NCBI GenBank assembly: GCA_022578965.1
Contig: MU400554.1
Location: 1-64,000 of the forward strand
DNA: 64,000 nucleotides
DNA from: Xylaria sp. FL1777
Lineage: Eukaryota; Ascomycota; Sordariomycetes; Xylariales; Xylariaceae
Direction: 5' to 3'
Shown: one piece after another, positions 12,500-22,540 of the stretch
Position numbering within the stretch: the first letter of the stretch is position 1
How the letters are laid out: each line of letters begins with the position of its first letter
Position numbers and translations under genes: made by a program
Notes under the pieces: model-generated
Seen by the model: the letters and a program-made list of their open reading frames with translations, nothing else
The model's database searches: none
Told to the model about the DNA's origin: nothing

Positions 12500-12982
12500 A
12501 ACATATTCTCATCTTTTTATGAAATTTTACTAGATTTTACTTGTTTAGCCCCTTTTGTTTATGCCGTTTTTCGTAATTGCCTATTTAAACGGACAACTCA
12601 CGGCATTTAGTTGATGCCGTGGCCGAAGACTGGAAGAATTGTACTGGTGCTAGCTTCCGCGAAGCGCGCCCACGGGGGACCTTCCAGTTCGGATAAAATA
12701 GATCTCTCAGATGTGGTTGAGAATGATCTTCGGGGCGAGTTGTAAGGGACGACAACTCGCCAGTTCGATTCGATCCAAACCGCGACTCTAGCCAGCCAAG
12801 ATGTCAAGGAGGTATGGCTAAGCCGGGATGATCTAAATCAGTACTTGATACTGAAGCAAACCAGCTATTTCTGGTAAGAAGTGTGGACTGTCGATGCCCT
12901 CCAAAATTCTGAACTTGAAATACTGGAGTATTGCGCATCTTGAAAAGCACTGTTAGCCTTTAATGCTTTCGAGCTGCTTTGA
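12500..12982 (+). pseudogene. possible decayed ORF with C-to-T type stop codons
   Basis: One plus-strand frame reads as protein-like sequence through in-frame stops at 12608 (TAG), 12743 (TAA), 12875 (TAA) and 12941 (TGA), ending at TGA 12980. Between the stops the translation has plausible composition, for example the stretches SQDVKEVWLSRDDLNQYL and LQNSELEILEYCAS. All four stops could derive from CAG, CAA, CAA and CGA by C-to-T change, as RIP would produce. No family is recognised. The number of stops is not far below chance for this length, so this may be accidental. It converges on, and overlaps by 23 bases, the minus-strand gene at 12960-13217. Confidence 0.3.
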
Positions 12983-13217
12983 TCTCGGCAAGGAGGATGT
13001 CGGCCTCACTTACTCCGGAAGCATCATCGCCATACAGGCGTTCGGCTTGCTCTTGTTTCCGCTGGCAACTGCTGCATTTGCCTGGTTCAGACCTAACTGG
13101 CGGGTCTGTTTTCGGTCTATTAGAGCAGCTAAGCCCTCCACCGACTAGACAGCGTGTGGAAACTCGGATTTGACCGCGGTGTCCGCAGCTGAAAGTCTCA
13201 CGATACATTTGACACAT
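12960..13217 (-). CDS. small Cys-containing protein with CGH motif, unknown function
   Basis: An intact ATG-to-TAA frame of 85 residues. It begins MCQMYRETFSCGHRGQ and has six cysteines (residues 2, 11, 23, 31, 48 and 51), including a CGH motif and a final CSSC pair. The tail is charged and probably helical (SEADILLAEIKAARKH). Many filamentous ascomycetes encode small uncharacterised proteins starting with a similar MC..T..CGH pattern followed by spaced cysteines, which suggests a small zinc-binding fold. No signal peptide is visible, so a secreted effector is unlikely. The frame has stayed open inside an otherwise stop-rich AT island, which supports a real gene. No introns are needed. Function unknown. 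Confidence 0.55.
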   Translation of the reverse strand: MCQMYRETFSCGHRGQIRVSTRCLVGGGLSCSNRPKTDPPVRSEPGKCSSCQRKQEQAERLYGDDASGVSEADILLAEIKAARKH

Positions 13218-15497
13218 TAGATATTAGTTGAGTAGTTGATGTGGTTATTAAGTGTAGTAAGTGTATTAGTCTGTAATTAATTCTCATAGAACTTTGGTCA
13301 GTAGGGCTTCGGGCTGAAAACTTTCTCATATATATAGTCATACAGATTGGAGGCAACGAAGTAATAGTATTTTTATACTGGGCCTGTTTAATCCTTTGAT
13401 GAGTGACATTGTTTGGGTTGAAAAACACTTGTTTGTAAAACTGCTCTACTATTGGATAATACTACATACATAACCTTTGATGAGAGGTGAAACAATACAG
13501 CAAGATGAAAAGGGCCCTGTTAAGCTTGTCAGAAGAGCTAACAATGTCATTATATAAACAAGCCCTACCCGTTCCTTATAAGTGATTGCTTTTGAGGACC
13601 TCAGTAGCTTACACTAGCAGCATAGCCACGATACTTAAGTTGTGGTAACTGCTGGCGGAATAACGCAGCTTCACCAAGGCTATATACTTTTATTTTCGTT
13701 TTCTATGTTTTTGCTTATACTAAAGTTGGCAACCTCTGGCTTGGATTTAGAGCTGGTGATTTTGGCATTGAAAAAGACTAAAGTTTGAAAACCCTTCGTT
13801 ATATGGTACTTATGACCACCTAATTTGGATGTAACTGTTCTACCGGCTTAGTCTTTAAGTCGGTATGCTTACACCGTTACCACTTGGTCCTATTGCTTGA
13901 TATATACGAACTATGGCAGTGATAGAGCTATCGAAGCTGAATGGACCTAGAAAATCCTCTCTCCGTAACAGTTAGGTACTAACAGAGACTATGTCTCTGT
14001 GAAAGTAAAATAATACGCTACCGGGTCACAGTTCTAGTTTGGCCCGGTTTCGGCGTCTTCCGTTTATTTTTATCTCCCGCTCTTCCAGGGTTCTTTGATT
14101 CTAGTCCTTTGTTGTCTCCTAACAATACCTTTCAGCCTCCTTATACTATGTTTATAAGGAATTGACATTGAAGCCTTTGAGAACCTGTATTGTCATTTTC
14201 CCCAGCAAAGATAATGGTTTACATATTGTCAGCAGCAGATTTTACTAGTAATCAGTTCCTGGCTCGTTGCGCAACATCACATATTAACAATACACCTATC
14301 AAAGAACGTATCAAGCTAGATTATCCGTTAGAATATCTACTACGGAGAACGTTGAACTCAGCATAATAAACAAAGCTCTTGGATGAACGATACCTGAATA
14401 GGGGCGTTTTACTATGAGATACACCATTTAACTCCGAGATAAGATAACAATCGTTTAGATGCGGCTTATATGGTGAGATCTTGAGAAGGTTGTACAATGT
14501 AGCGTATGGGGGGAAAATCTCAGCTCTAAATGGATGTTATGTGTGACGATCGTTAGAAATCAGGCGAGCTATCTACTGTATGTACGTAAGATATGGCTGC
14601 ATGGCGTTCTCCACTCGATACCACACAACTCCTCAGTGGCCGTGACGCAGTCACACCTCAGACCACGATTACTTGGTGTTATCAGTTTTTCTTGGACTAC
14701 CTATAGTAAGTAGTACATGCGGCATAAGAAATCTCTATACGTGCTAAGTCTCTATACGAAAGCACTCACTTAGAAAGACTACTTCTTACATATTTTATTT
14801 TAAAAGTTAAGTAGGTGGACATTGAAGTGTTGAAGGAATTTCTGAAGCCTTGTTAAGATAATACTTTCTCTACTATGTCCGAACTTCATCAATGGTCTTA
14901 ATATCTATTTAAGGTACTCGTGCTGGATACTCAGCCAGACCAGGTCAATCGCTTTCACTCAATTACTAACTTAGGTTAGTCGTGGAACATATAGGTAGGC
15001 TATCTATTACTATTCTGGGGTTTGGGGTGTCATTTGCAACTGCACGTCAGTGCCCCCTACGGAATATGATATAATGATGACTTGCTTATATGTAAATCTT
15101 CCATTCAGCCTCCTACGAGTCTCATCGGGCTTTCCTCTACGTAACGTAGCAGATACCTACCTATGTAGTATATACCACACCGCGATCTTCTACTGGGTTC
15201 TGTAAGACTGGGAGTGATGACGACAAACGAAGCAACTTGTTTTGCAGCCCATGGGATCTTCAGCCTTGGCACCATGTCTCGAGCCGGTGGCCAGCATTGC
15301 ATTGCCTCATCGACACTAGGTGTTCGTATTTAAGAACGCGATGTAGAAGTAGATCTCGATTTTCCATTTCGATCCTAATAACACACACACTTACTCCCAG
15401 GATTGCTAGTCTCATAACGGAAAAATTCCCAGAGAGACCACAAAGCTAGACATTTGATCCTTCACAACCAAAAGAAGTCACACAATAAAACAAAACA

Positions 15498-16127
15498 ATG
15501 TCGTCGCGAGGCCGCGAATACGACCGCTCGCGCTCGCGCGCAGACAATTTCCTAGACGCGCTCGAGAGCGGACGCGTGCAGGACGCCGTGAGAGAGCTGG
15601 GACCATCTCACCCTCACCCTCACCATCATCACAGCAGCGGCCATCGCCACCGCAGCCACCATCACCACCACCACCACAACAGCGGCGAGTACGACTACGA
15701 CGTGCCGTCGCGCCGCAGTCGCTACGACGTCTACTACCCGCAGGACAGCGGCGGACAGTACTACGACGTATCGAGCCCGCGGCCGCGACGCCACCGCTCG
15801 GCGCACTCGGAGCGGCACTACGACGACCGACGCGGTCGCAGCGGCCACAGCCATAGCCATAGCCATCACAGACGGGCGTCGAGCTCGGTTGGCGGGCCGG
15901 ACTTGAAGCAGGCGGCCGGCGCGGCCGTGGCCGCGGGAGTCGTGGAGGCGTGGCGCTCGCGCCATGATGCCGATCGGGCCACGCGGGTCGCTACCGCTGC
16001 CATCGGGGCGGCGGCCACGGATTCAGCGCTCGGGGGACACCGGGATCACAAGGACAAGAGGCATATGGTTGAGAGCGCGATTGCTGGGTTGGTGGGGAAT
16101 AGGGTTATTAACGGACGTAGACAGTGA
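15498..16127 (+). CDS. histidine-rich protein with conserved Gly/Ala-rich fungal C-terminal domain
   Basis: A single-exon frame of 209 residues; the start ATG follows an A-rich leader (AACAAAACAATG) typical of fungal genes. Residues about 8-35 form a short charged helix (DNFLDALESGRVQDAVREL). Residues about 37-130 are low complexity: runs of His with Ser, Arg and Tyr-Asp (HPHPHHHH, HHHHHHH, HSHSHSHH). The last 75 residues carry a Gly/Ala-rich segment (LKQAAGAAVAAGVVEAW) ending in AGLVGNRVINGRRQ. That pattern recurs at the C-terminus of many fungal proteins of the DUF3824/glycine-zipper-like type and may associate with membranes. The His tracts could bind Zn, Ni or Cu, but that is inference. 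Codon use is strongly GC-biased against AT-rich flanks, which supports the reading frame. Expression and function are unknown. Confidence 0.85.
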   Translation: MSSRGREYDRSRSRADNFLDALESGRVQDAVRELGPSHPHPHHHHSSGHRHRSHHHHHHHNSGEYDYDVPSRRSRYDVYYPQDSGGQYYDVSSPRPRRHRSAHSERHYDDRRGRSGHSHSHSHHRRASSSVGGPDLKQAAGAAVAAGVVEAWRSRHDADRATRVATAAIGAAATDSALGGHRDHKDKRHMVESAIAGLVGNRVINGRRQ

Positions 16128-19100
16128 AGGGGGAAAGGGGACCACTTCTCTATTGTTATCTATATGATGAGCTATGAGGTACTGATTCTATTATTTTTGT
16201 TTGGGTGCTACTAGGTATGTTTGAGGGGTTTGGGTTGGATTGGGCGGGATATTGGGCCTTTGAGTGAGATTTCACTCTTTGGACTGGGTTTTGTTAGATG
16301 CGAAGGTATTATTTGGTAGATGGATATTAGAGTATGATGATGATGATGATTATGATGATTACGCTACGACGAGGACAGGAATAACGGAAAGACTGGTAGC
16401 AATAAACTAGCTTATTTCCAATTTAATATTGATCGTGAGATAATCACTCAGCCACCTCCGTGTCTGGATTGGATCCCGCGTCACCATTTTTGATTGATAA
16501 TAACTATTATTCACTATCTTACCCATCCTCAGCTGAACTACCGGTACCTCCATTCAAGGAGATTAAAAGCTTGTTATCGTGATATCAAGTTTGAATGCGG
16601 AACAATAAGTGAAGTCGTAGATAATTGTTACAGCGGCTAGCATTTATTTTCCGCAAAGTTGAGGTATCATTCTGTCTCCAACACCTCCAAATCCACACCC
16701 CAAGCTTATTAATACGCATGCACTATACCAACATCAACTGTCAAATCCTCACCCGTATTCGACCCCCCAGCCCCTGCAATCCTGTCTCCCCATCCTCTGG
16801 TTCCATTCCCGTCAAATGCCGATTACGCAAATAGCTTAGAGAGTTGCCGAGAGCGGAAGTGAAGTTCTTTTTATTTAAGGGTGGGGATGGGGGAAACCTT
16901 GTCAATAGGCGTGGTTGGTAGCGTCTGGGATACGACTCCTAAGACGTTGAACATCTTATCATTGTTGCATCGATATACATATAACGTTCTACGGCCGAAG
17001 CAAAAACAATGAGCCGATGTGTCTGGGCCAAGGCTTAGAATGAATTTATGTATCTTGACAATCATAGGCCATCTGTGGCGCATGGTTCACGACTTCATTT
17101 ATAAAAAAAAAAAAAATGATAACTATTCTATGAGTTTTGAATTTCTGTGAAAATAACCTCTGGAAGAAAATACGCTGACTGGGTCTGAAGAATCTTGAAA
17201 TCTAAATTCGAACTTGTGGGTTTATTGTGAAGTTATCCCCAACACTGTTTATTCATCAACCATCTATATCAAAGGGCGATCGCTGATCGCCGTATTGTCT
17301 CCTATATCATCAGGCTACTAAATAATTGGGCCTATAACCACGGGAAGAGAGTATTCTATTAACCTTCTTCCCTTTTGTCCCTCAACATACCTACTTCACT
17401 AGATAGGGTACACATCTACAGAAATCTCCCTTGGTGGGTTTCTTTGTCATCCTAAACATGCATGTTGTACCTGCTATACTAACTCTCAGATATCATAACG
17501 ACACAAAGCACCTGCCTTTGCAAATCCCAGCTGCATACGACTATCCGAAGTCTTCAGCAAATTTGGGTGTCACGACGGCACCTTCTCAACTAAGCTTGCC
17601 GTAAAGTCAGTCATTCTGAAGCGATCTTCTATACGTAGCATCGCAGGTAAGAGAAGTGGAACTTGGTGCAGAATGATATATATATGTTAGCAGATATTTG
17701 TTCGGAAAATCCACTAATTAGGTCTCTTCTGCCGCTTCTAGTTGCGTCCAAGTGAAACTTGTTGGAGATACTTTCCAGGAAGCGGCCAACCATAGGTAAG
17801 GGCTATGAATCCTATTGTTGTGCAATGGTTTCATAGACTCTCTCGTGACTATCCCTGGACTACGTACGATGTACTTTGTTCATGATCTGGAAAACTATCT
17901 GCTGATCGTGGCCACGGGGCTATGGAATGGAAAGGATTGCGTCTCGGCTCCCTTGCCTCTAACTGGATGGCCTGTCAGTGGCAAGTTTGTAGGAATTTGG
18001 ACGTTGGCTATTAGCATATACGAGATGTTCCCTATGATAGGTCCACTTACACACGCGGTGTATTCACCGCGTGAGATCTGGTTGGCGGCAGTGCTCTTCT
18101 GAGAAGCTTATATCGAGTAACTCTTTGGGATGGTTTTTTTTCAGACTATATGCTAAAAGACCTTTGCATGGACCTAGAGGCAGGATGACGAGTCTGGAGG
18201 TTGATGAAGACTTAAGCTAGTCGATCTCGATCCGTAACCTGAATGCTTCGCTGAGAGTCTTTGCATGAATGTTCCTGAAATGTCCCTTCTATCTTTAGTA
18301 GGACTAATTCGGTGTCGCCTCTGCCATAATATCGTACGACTACGAATAAAGTAAAGATCCGCTAGACATTTTGACGGAAATTATCCACTTCATTACCCAG
18401 TCGTTAATATACTTCTCGGGGCACCATTGTCTCTAGATGTCTCGAACTTTGTGATGCTGTGTGAACACCACTCAGCTGGAAAGCTTGGGTGTAAGTAATA
18501 CAGACTAGCTAAACTAGCACGGGCAAAGACGGATCGCGAGGAGAGGGAGACCCGCAATCTCAAGGACCTCGAGCAATTTTCGCCTAGGGTTTAGTTACAT
18601 GGTACTCGTGTAGTATAGGGCATGCAAAGTGCAAATTCCCAGGGAGCCTTGACCTGATCCATCAAATTGCCTTAGTGTAGGCAATCAGAGAAAGTCCCTG
18701 GTTCCTCTTTTGAGGCCCACGGATAATTAGTCTAGAGGCGGTCGTAGCGGAAGGAAGACCAAACTCGGCATTGGCAAAGGATTGCAGCTTGTTGGGGGCA
18801 CAAAGTCTAAATTGATAAGACGTCATCGGGAATTCCGCTCATCGGAATAAGCTGACATAGGCTACTGAGACGACCACGTGCAAGGAAAGAGGCGAGGGAA
18901 AGTTAACGTGGTCTTGAAGACAACAATTTTCTCAGCTAATCACCCCATTAAAACAAGAGACCTGGGGACGCAGGTAAGGGATTTTGTCTCGCCTCTGGTT
19001 TGCAGGTTGTTACTGCGTATGCAAGGCCGCCAGAAAAAGACGTGTTGATGGGTTGCACTCTGTTCGGGCTCGCCAACTTTGTCTTCCCGAATCAATACTT

Positions 19101-20997
19101 GCTGTCCCTTTGACGATGCGGGGGGTCTCGTGTAGTGTACAACGCACGGCGTGGCTCGGGTTGTACATTTACTACACTGAATTACGACACAAGTCCGACT
19201 CATCCTGCATCTAGAAAGGTACGGTTGCAGTAGGTATGTTGTTTAGCATTGCAGGGTCCGGGACTCCAGAACCAGGTTTTCCTGGAGAGATCCTATCACA
19301 GCGCAAGCCATCCGCTAGTCTTCTTTCAGGGTGATGGCTCAAGAAAGAGAGATAACGTAACGTGCACTAGGAAGAGGCGGTGGGTCTAAGTCCATGGCGA
19401 ACCTATTTGTACACGTACTGAGTAGAGATGAACACTGAGGATATAGAAAGAGAGAAAGACAGAGACAAGGAACACAAAAGCCACTGCTGGTTGTTGCCTT
19501 GAGAAGATCGGAGACACGCCGTGACCGCTGCTTCGACTGCCGCTGGGATATGCTATTTATGCTCCGGCTTACCTACCTTACTATTTCTTATTTTCCCATC
19601 TTCGACGGCTCAAACTGTTGAGATGGGCTGCCCCGTAGTGTGCTGCAGTCTCTTGATGGTGGCGCAGCACTGCAGGTGCCGCATGTGTGCCGTAGGTGCC
19701 GAGACTTGAAGCTGAAAAAGGTTGATCGATCGCTCGTCTTGGTCTCTCGTTGGTGTACATATAAGTCCTCTGCCTTGCGCTGAATGGAACTACCGGTAGA
19801 GGGATCTTGACGATCGTCTTACTTTCTGCATTGGGCGTTTGTGTGCAGACCTCCAGGAAGTAGATCCAAGGCGTATCAGCACATATAGCATGTATGCGGT
19901 TGGTGCATCGCGTGACTATCTATTTGCTCTGCCCAGCAAACAACGGAGAGAGTCTTTGAAGTTTCCCCCGAGTTTGTATACTCGTGTAGGTTGACGTGCA
20001 CGCATACAGCTTCGTTCCTGAGGTATGCACACATGTACATGTACGGTAGACGGCCCAACCAACATCCATGGTCTCTCACAACGACCGTTTTCATGGCTTC
20101 ATGGTTTCATGGTGGGGTGATGGGGACAGCGGCGATTTGCATGCTTTGCATACCACGCGTGGCACGGGTAGTCTTGTGCTTAAGAACGTGTTACCGTGCT
20201 ACCGTATGCGTAGGGAGGAGGAGGAGGAGAGGCAGTCTTGCCCGTCCAGATGGAAGAGCAGCCGACAGGGTTGGTGCAGCGCGCGGCTTCGAATTGGCAG
20301 GTCGGAAGGAGGGGGTTGCGGAATAGGAGCGTGGCCGCCGTCGACGCCAGGCCTCATTGGCCACTGTTGCGCGCGCCGGCCAATCACAAATGCGTCTCGC
20401 TTCTGTAAAGGGCCTGAAATAGTCCCTTGCATCTTGCATCCGCCATCAGAGGTACACAGACAAAAGGTCAAGGTCGCGCTGGAAACCAGAGCACGGGACT
20501 TTTTTTGGTTCTCCCTTAGGCGGTCCACCCGCCCCATCAGCGTGCTTGGCCCCCTGCTGCACAGGTGGTCCTTAGTCCTGCTTGGGCATAGTCCAGTCCA
20601 CTGTTCCGGGTCCATTCACTGAAAACGGCCGTCCGTGTACTTTGCGTACTTTTGGCGTGTAATAGCCATACTAGCCATACTAGCCATGGTGAACCAGGCC
20701 CCGCCGAGCCTACCCAGGTACCTCATATCAGAAGATGCTCGGTTTCTCGTATCTTGACAAGAGCCTCCTCATCGTCTATTAATACTATCTAGACCCGGCC
20801 CTTAATGTTTTAGTTTGAGACTTTTTCCTCCATCAACGATCCGCATTACGTGTACCTAACCTCCCTTGGTGGCCTGTTGACACTGCGGTACCCTAGTTAC
20901 ATCAAAGCACACGACTTACATGCTCTACCAGTACTAGACTTACATACCTTATCTATTATATGCCACCGGCCAACACTAGTCAGAGCCGAGTTATAAA
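16128..20997. other. intergenic, nearly 5 kb with no supported gene
   Basis: Open frames here (for example 17815-18102 and 20068-20622 on the plus strand) have random composition and no recognisable domain. A GAT/ATG trinucleotide microsatellite lies at about 16334-16359 and a run of 14 A at 17103-17116. At about 20356-20384 an inverted pair of CCAAT boxes (ATTGG, then CCAAT 20 bases on) sits roughly 600 bases upstream of the ABM gene and could belong to its promoter. Confidence 0.55.
18052..18073. repeat. perfect 9-bp GC-rich inverted repeat
   Basis: CACGCGGTG (18052-18060) and CACCGCGTG (18065-18073) are exact reverse complements with a 4-base loop TATT. This is a strong hairpin isolated in a gene-free region. 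It could be a terminator-like structure or a dimeric protein-binding site. Confidence 0.7.
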
Positions 20998-21581
20998 ATG
21001 CTGCAGTCTTCACAACCGCCAGGCATTTCTGCTACGGCACCTACATCGACAAATACGTTGACAACTAGCAACGCCATAGCCAACCCTACCCTCCCACGCA
21101 AGATGCCTCTCGCCACTGGTTGGAGTTTGCACGTCACAGTGTACATTGCCCCCGAGAATGTTGATCGTTTCTTGGCCGCCTTCAAACCTGTATTTAACAA
21201 GGTAGTTGCCGAGCCCGAGTGCCTCTTCTTCGAGATGTATCAGAGCCCACAAGAGCCGGGAAAGCTCAGCTGGGTTGAAAATTGGTTAGTCCAGTCTCGT
21301 GGGTGGGATGCCGCGCCATGAATAGTACCTATTAACCAGTACCTAGGTCCAAGTCGCCAGAGTGGTTTCTCGAGGTGGGTAGAAACCTACGGTTATTTTG
21401 CACACTGTTGTCGGTGGCTAACTGCGATTTTTGCGCGGCCTAGAACCAAGTCACTAAGGACTATTACAAAGAGTACTTTGCCATTACAGAGGCTATGTTC
21501 ACCAAACCGAGAGAGTTTCAATTTCTGGAGCGAGTGGGTCCAGAATACTTTATGGTAAAGGACAGGCAATTCGCTCAATAG
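20998..21581 (+). CDS. ABM-domain (antibiotic biosynthesis monooxygenase-like) protein
   Basis: Three exons are inferred: 20998-21284, 21347-21374 and 21444-21581, giving about 150 residues. The domain begins at GWSLHVTVYIAPENVDRFL and continues through CLFFEMYQSPQEPGKLSWVENW; the short middle exon supplies SKSPEWFLE and the last exon VTKDYYKEYFAITEAMF. This is the usual strand-helix order of dimeric-barrel ABM proteins, with the conserved E.W and late F..P pattern. Family members are small cofactor-independent oxygenases or stress proteins; the substrate cannot be told. Intron 2 carries a good GCTAAC branch point, while its donor GTGGGT is weak. The N-terminal 35 residues are Ser/Thr-rich, and an internal ATG at 21103 just before the domain may be the real start. 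It is convergent with the MFS permease at 22541-24378. Confidence 0.8.
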
Positions 21582-22540
21582 CAAGTAGGAAACAGAAATA
21601 AGAGACCGGTTGGGCAGGGTGGGCAGCTACTATTTCTAGCATGCCATCGAGTTGAGGATGATACCCAGGGATGTCTTGGTTGTGTCTATTAATTACATAG
21701 GCGGAGAGACTTCACGATGTCTCGCGTGTCCTGGTCGGACGGGTCATGCATGAGCATAGGGATCACAACGATCTGGGGTTTGTGGTGAGGCTAAATTTGT
21801 ATACAGATAATGAACGAATGTATGGCCAAGCCAAGCCTATGACTGACGAGGGAAAGCCGTCCTCAGCCAACAAGTTTCTCCTTGGTCTACTATCGACACG
21901 TGGTATAGCCTCAACATTTATGAGTTATATGAAGGGTTTCTCGATGGAAACGTGTGTGAACGCCCACGAGACGAGCTCCCAGACGATAGCGCAGAAGGCA
22001 TTTTCGCCGGTCCCGTCTCGGCTGCAACACGCCGTCCCAGGCGATGGCGCAACGGCACTTTCGCCGGCGAGAGTAGTTTCCTTCGTTGCAACAAAGAGAT
22101 TTCTCGAACAGACAGCGTATCCAAACAACTGATGGGGTATCATATCCAACGCCAAACAACTCCAAACCGAAAACATGATTTAAGAAGATGAAGAATAAGA
22201 AGAAAATCGGAGTCGAAGGTGGGAACAAGCTACCGGCGATAGCGCAAGGGCATTGTCACGTCCGCTCATTCTTGCTCCAGGCCCACGTATGCTGACTCTG
22301 GCGATGGCGTAGTAGCACTGTCGTCGTGAGTCTCAAACCCCTCGTAATACACGTAAAAGGGTTGTTCAAGGTGCGTTTAAATAAAAAGACGAGGATGAAG
22401 CTGTGCAACATCAAAACGAACGGCGCCAGCGACAGGTTGAGCTGCCCGACAGTAGTTAACCAATAGGTTTTGGTGGTGAGAATCCGAAGCGACTGTTGAA
22501 AGAGCTACGGTGTGCTGACCAAGGTATGGAAGTGTGGGAG
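21582..22540. other. intergenic between convergent ABM and MFS genes
   Basis: Holds the 3' ends of both neighbouring genes and the degenerate repeats at 21984-22322. Several overlapping open frames on both strands at 21.75-22.2 kb are by-products of those repeats. No gene is supported. Confidence 0.55.
21984..22322. repeat. four degenerate copies of a 23-28 bp repeat
   Basis: Units begin at 21984, 22040, 22235 and 22300. They share the pattern GGCGATRGCG then YA, then GGCAYT, then TCGCC, with small differences. The ends GGCGA and TCGCC of the better copies are reverse complements, so each unit can fold into a short hairpin. Spacing is irregular (56, 195 and 65 bases), so this is a clustered dispersed repeat and not a tandem array. 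Confidence 0.6.

Larger units (their letters stand above)
11960..15100. other. AT-rich island, possible repeat-induced point mutation footprint
   Basis: This stretch is visibly richer in A/T than its surroundings. It is dense in TA steps and stop codons in all frames, and broken by a more GC-rich core at about 12.60-13.20 kb. In filamentous ascomycetes such islands are usually transposon remnants mutated C-to-T by RIP. I could not assign any remnant to a transposon family. A perfect 8-bp inverted repeat with a 3-base loop (ACAGAGAC/GTCTCTGT) lies at 13982-14000. Apart from the two entries at 12.5-13.2 kb, I see no gene. Confidence 0.5.

Noticed and set aside
12760..12790. tRNA-like B-box (AGTTCGATTCG)
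   Set aside because: No matching A-box or cloverleaf arms on either strand.
17815..18102. 95-codon plus-strand open frame with hydrophobic stretches
   Set aside because: No family resemblance; it runs through a perfect hairpin and has AT-rich flanks with no promoter or intron signal.
20068..20622. 184-codon plus-strand frame and overlapping minus-strand frames
   Set aside because: GC-rich upstream DNA keeps several frames open at once; none shows a domain.
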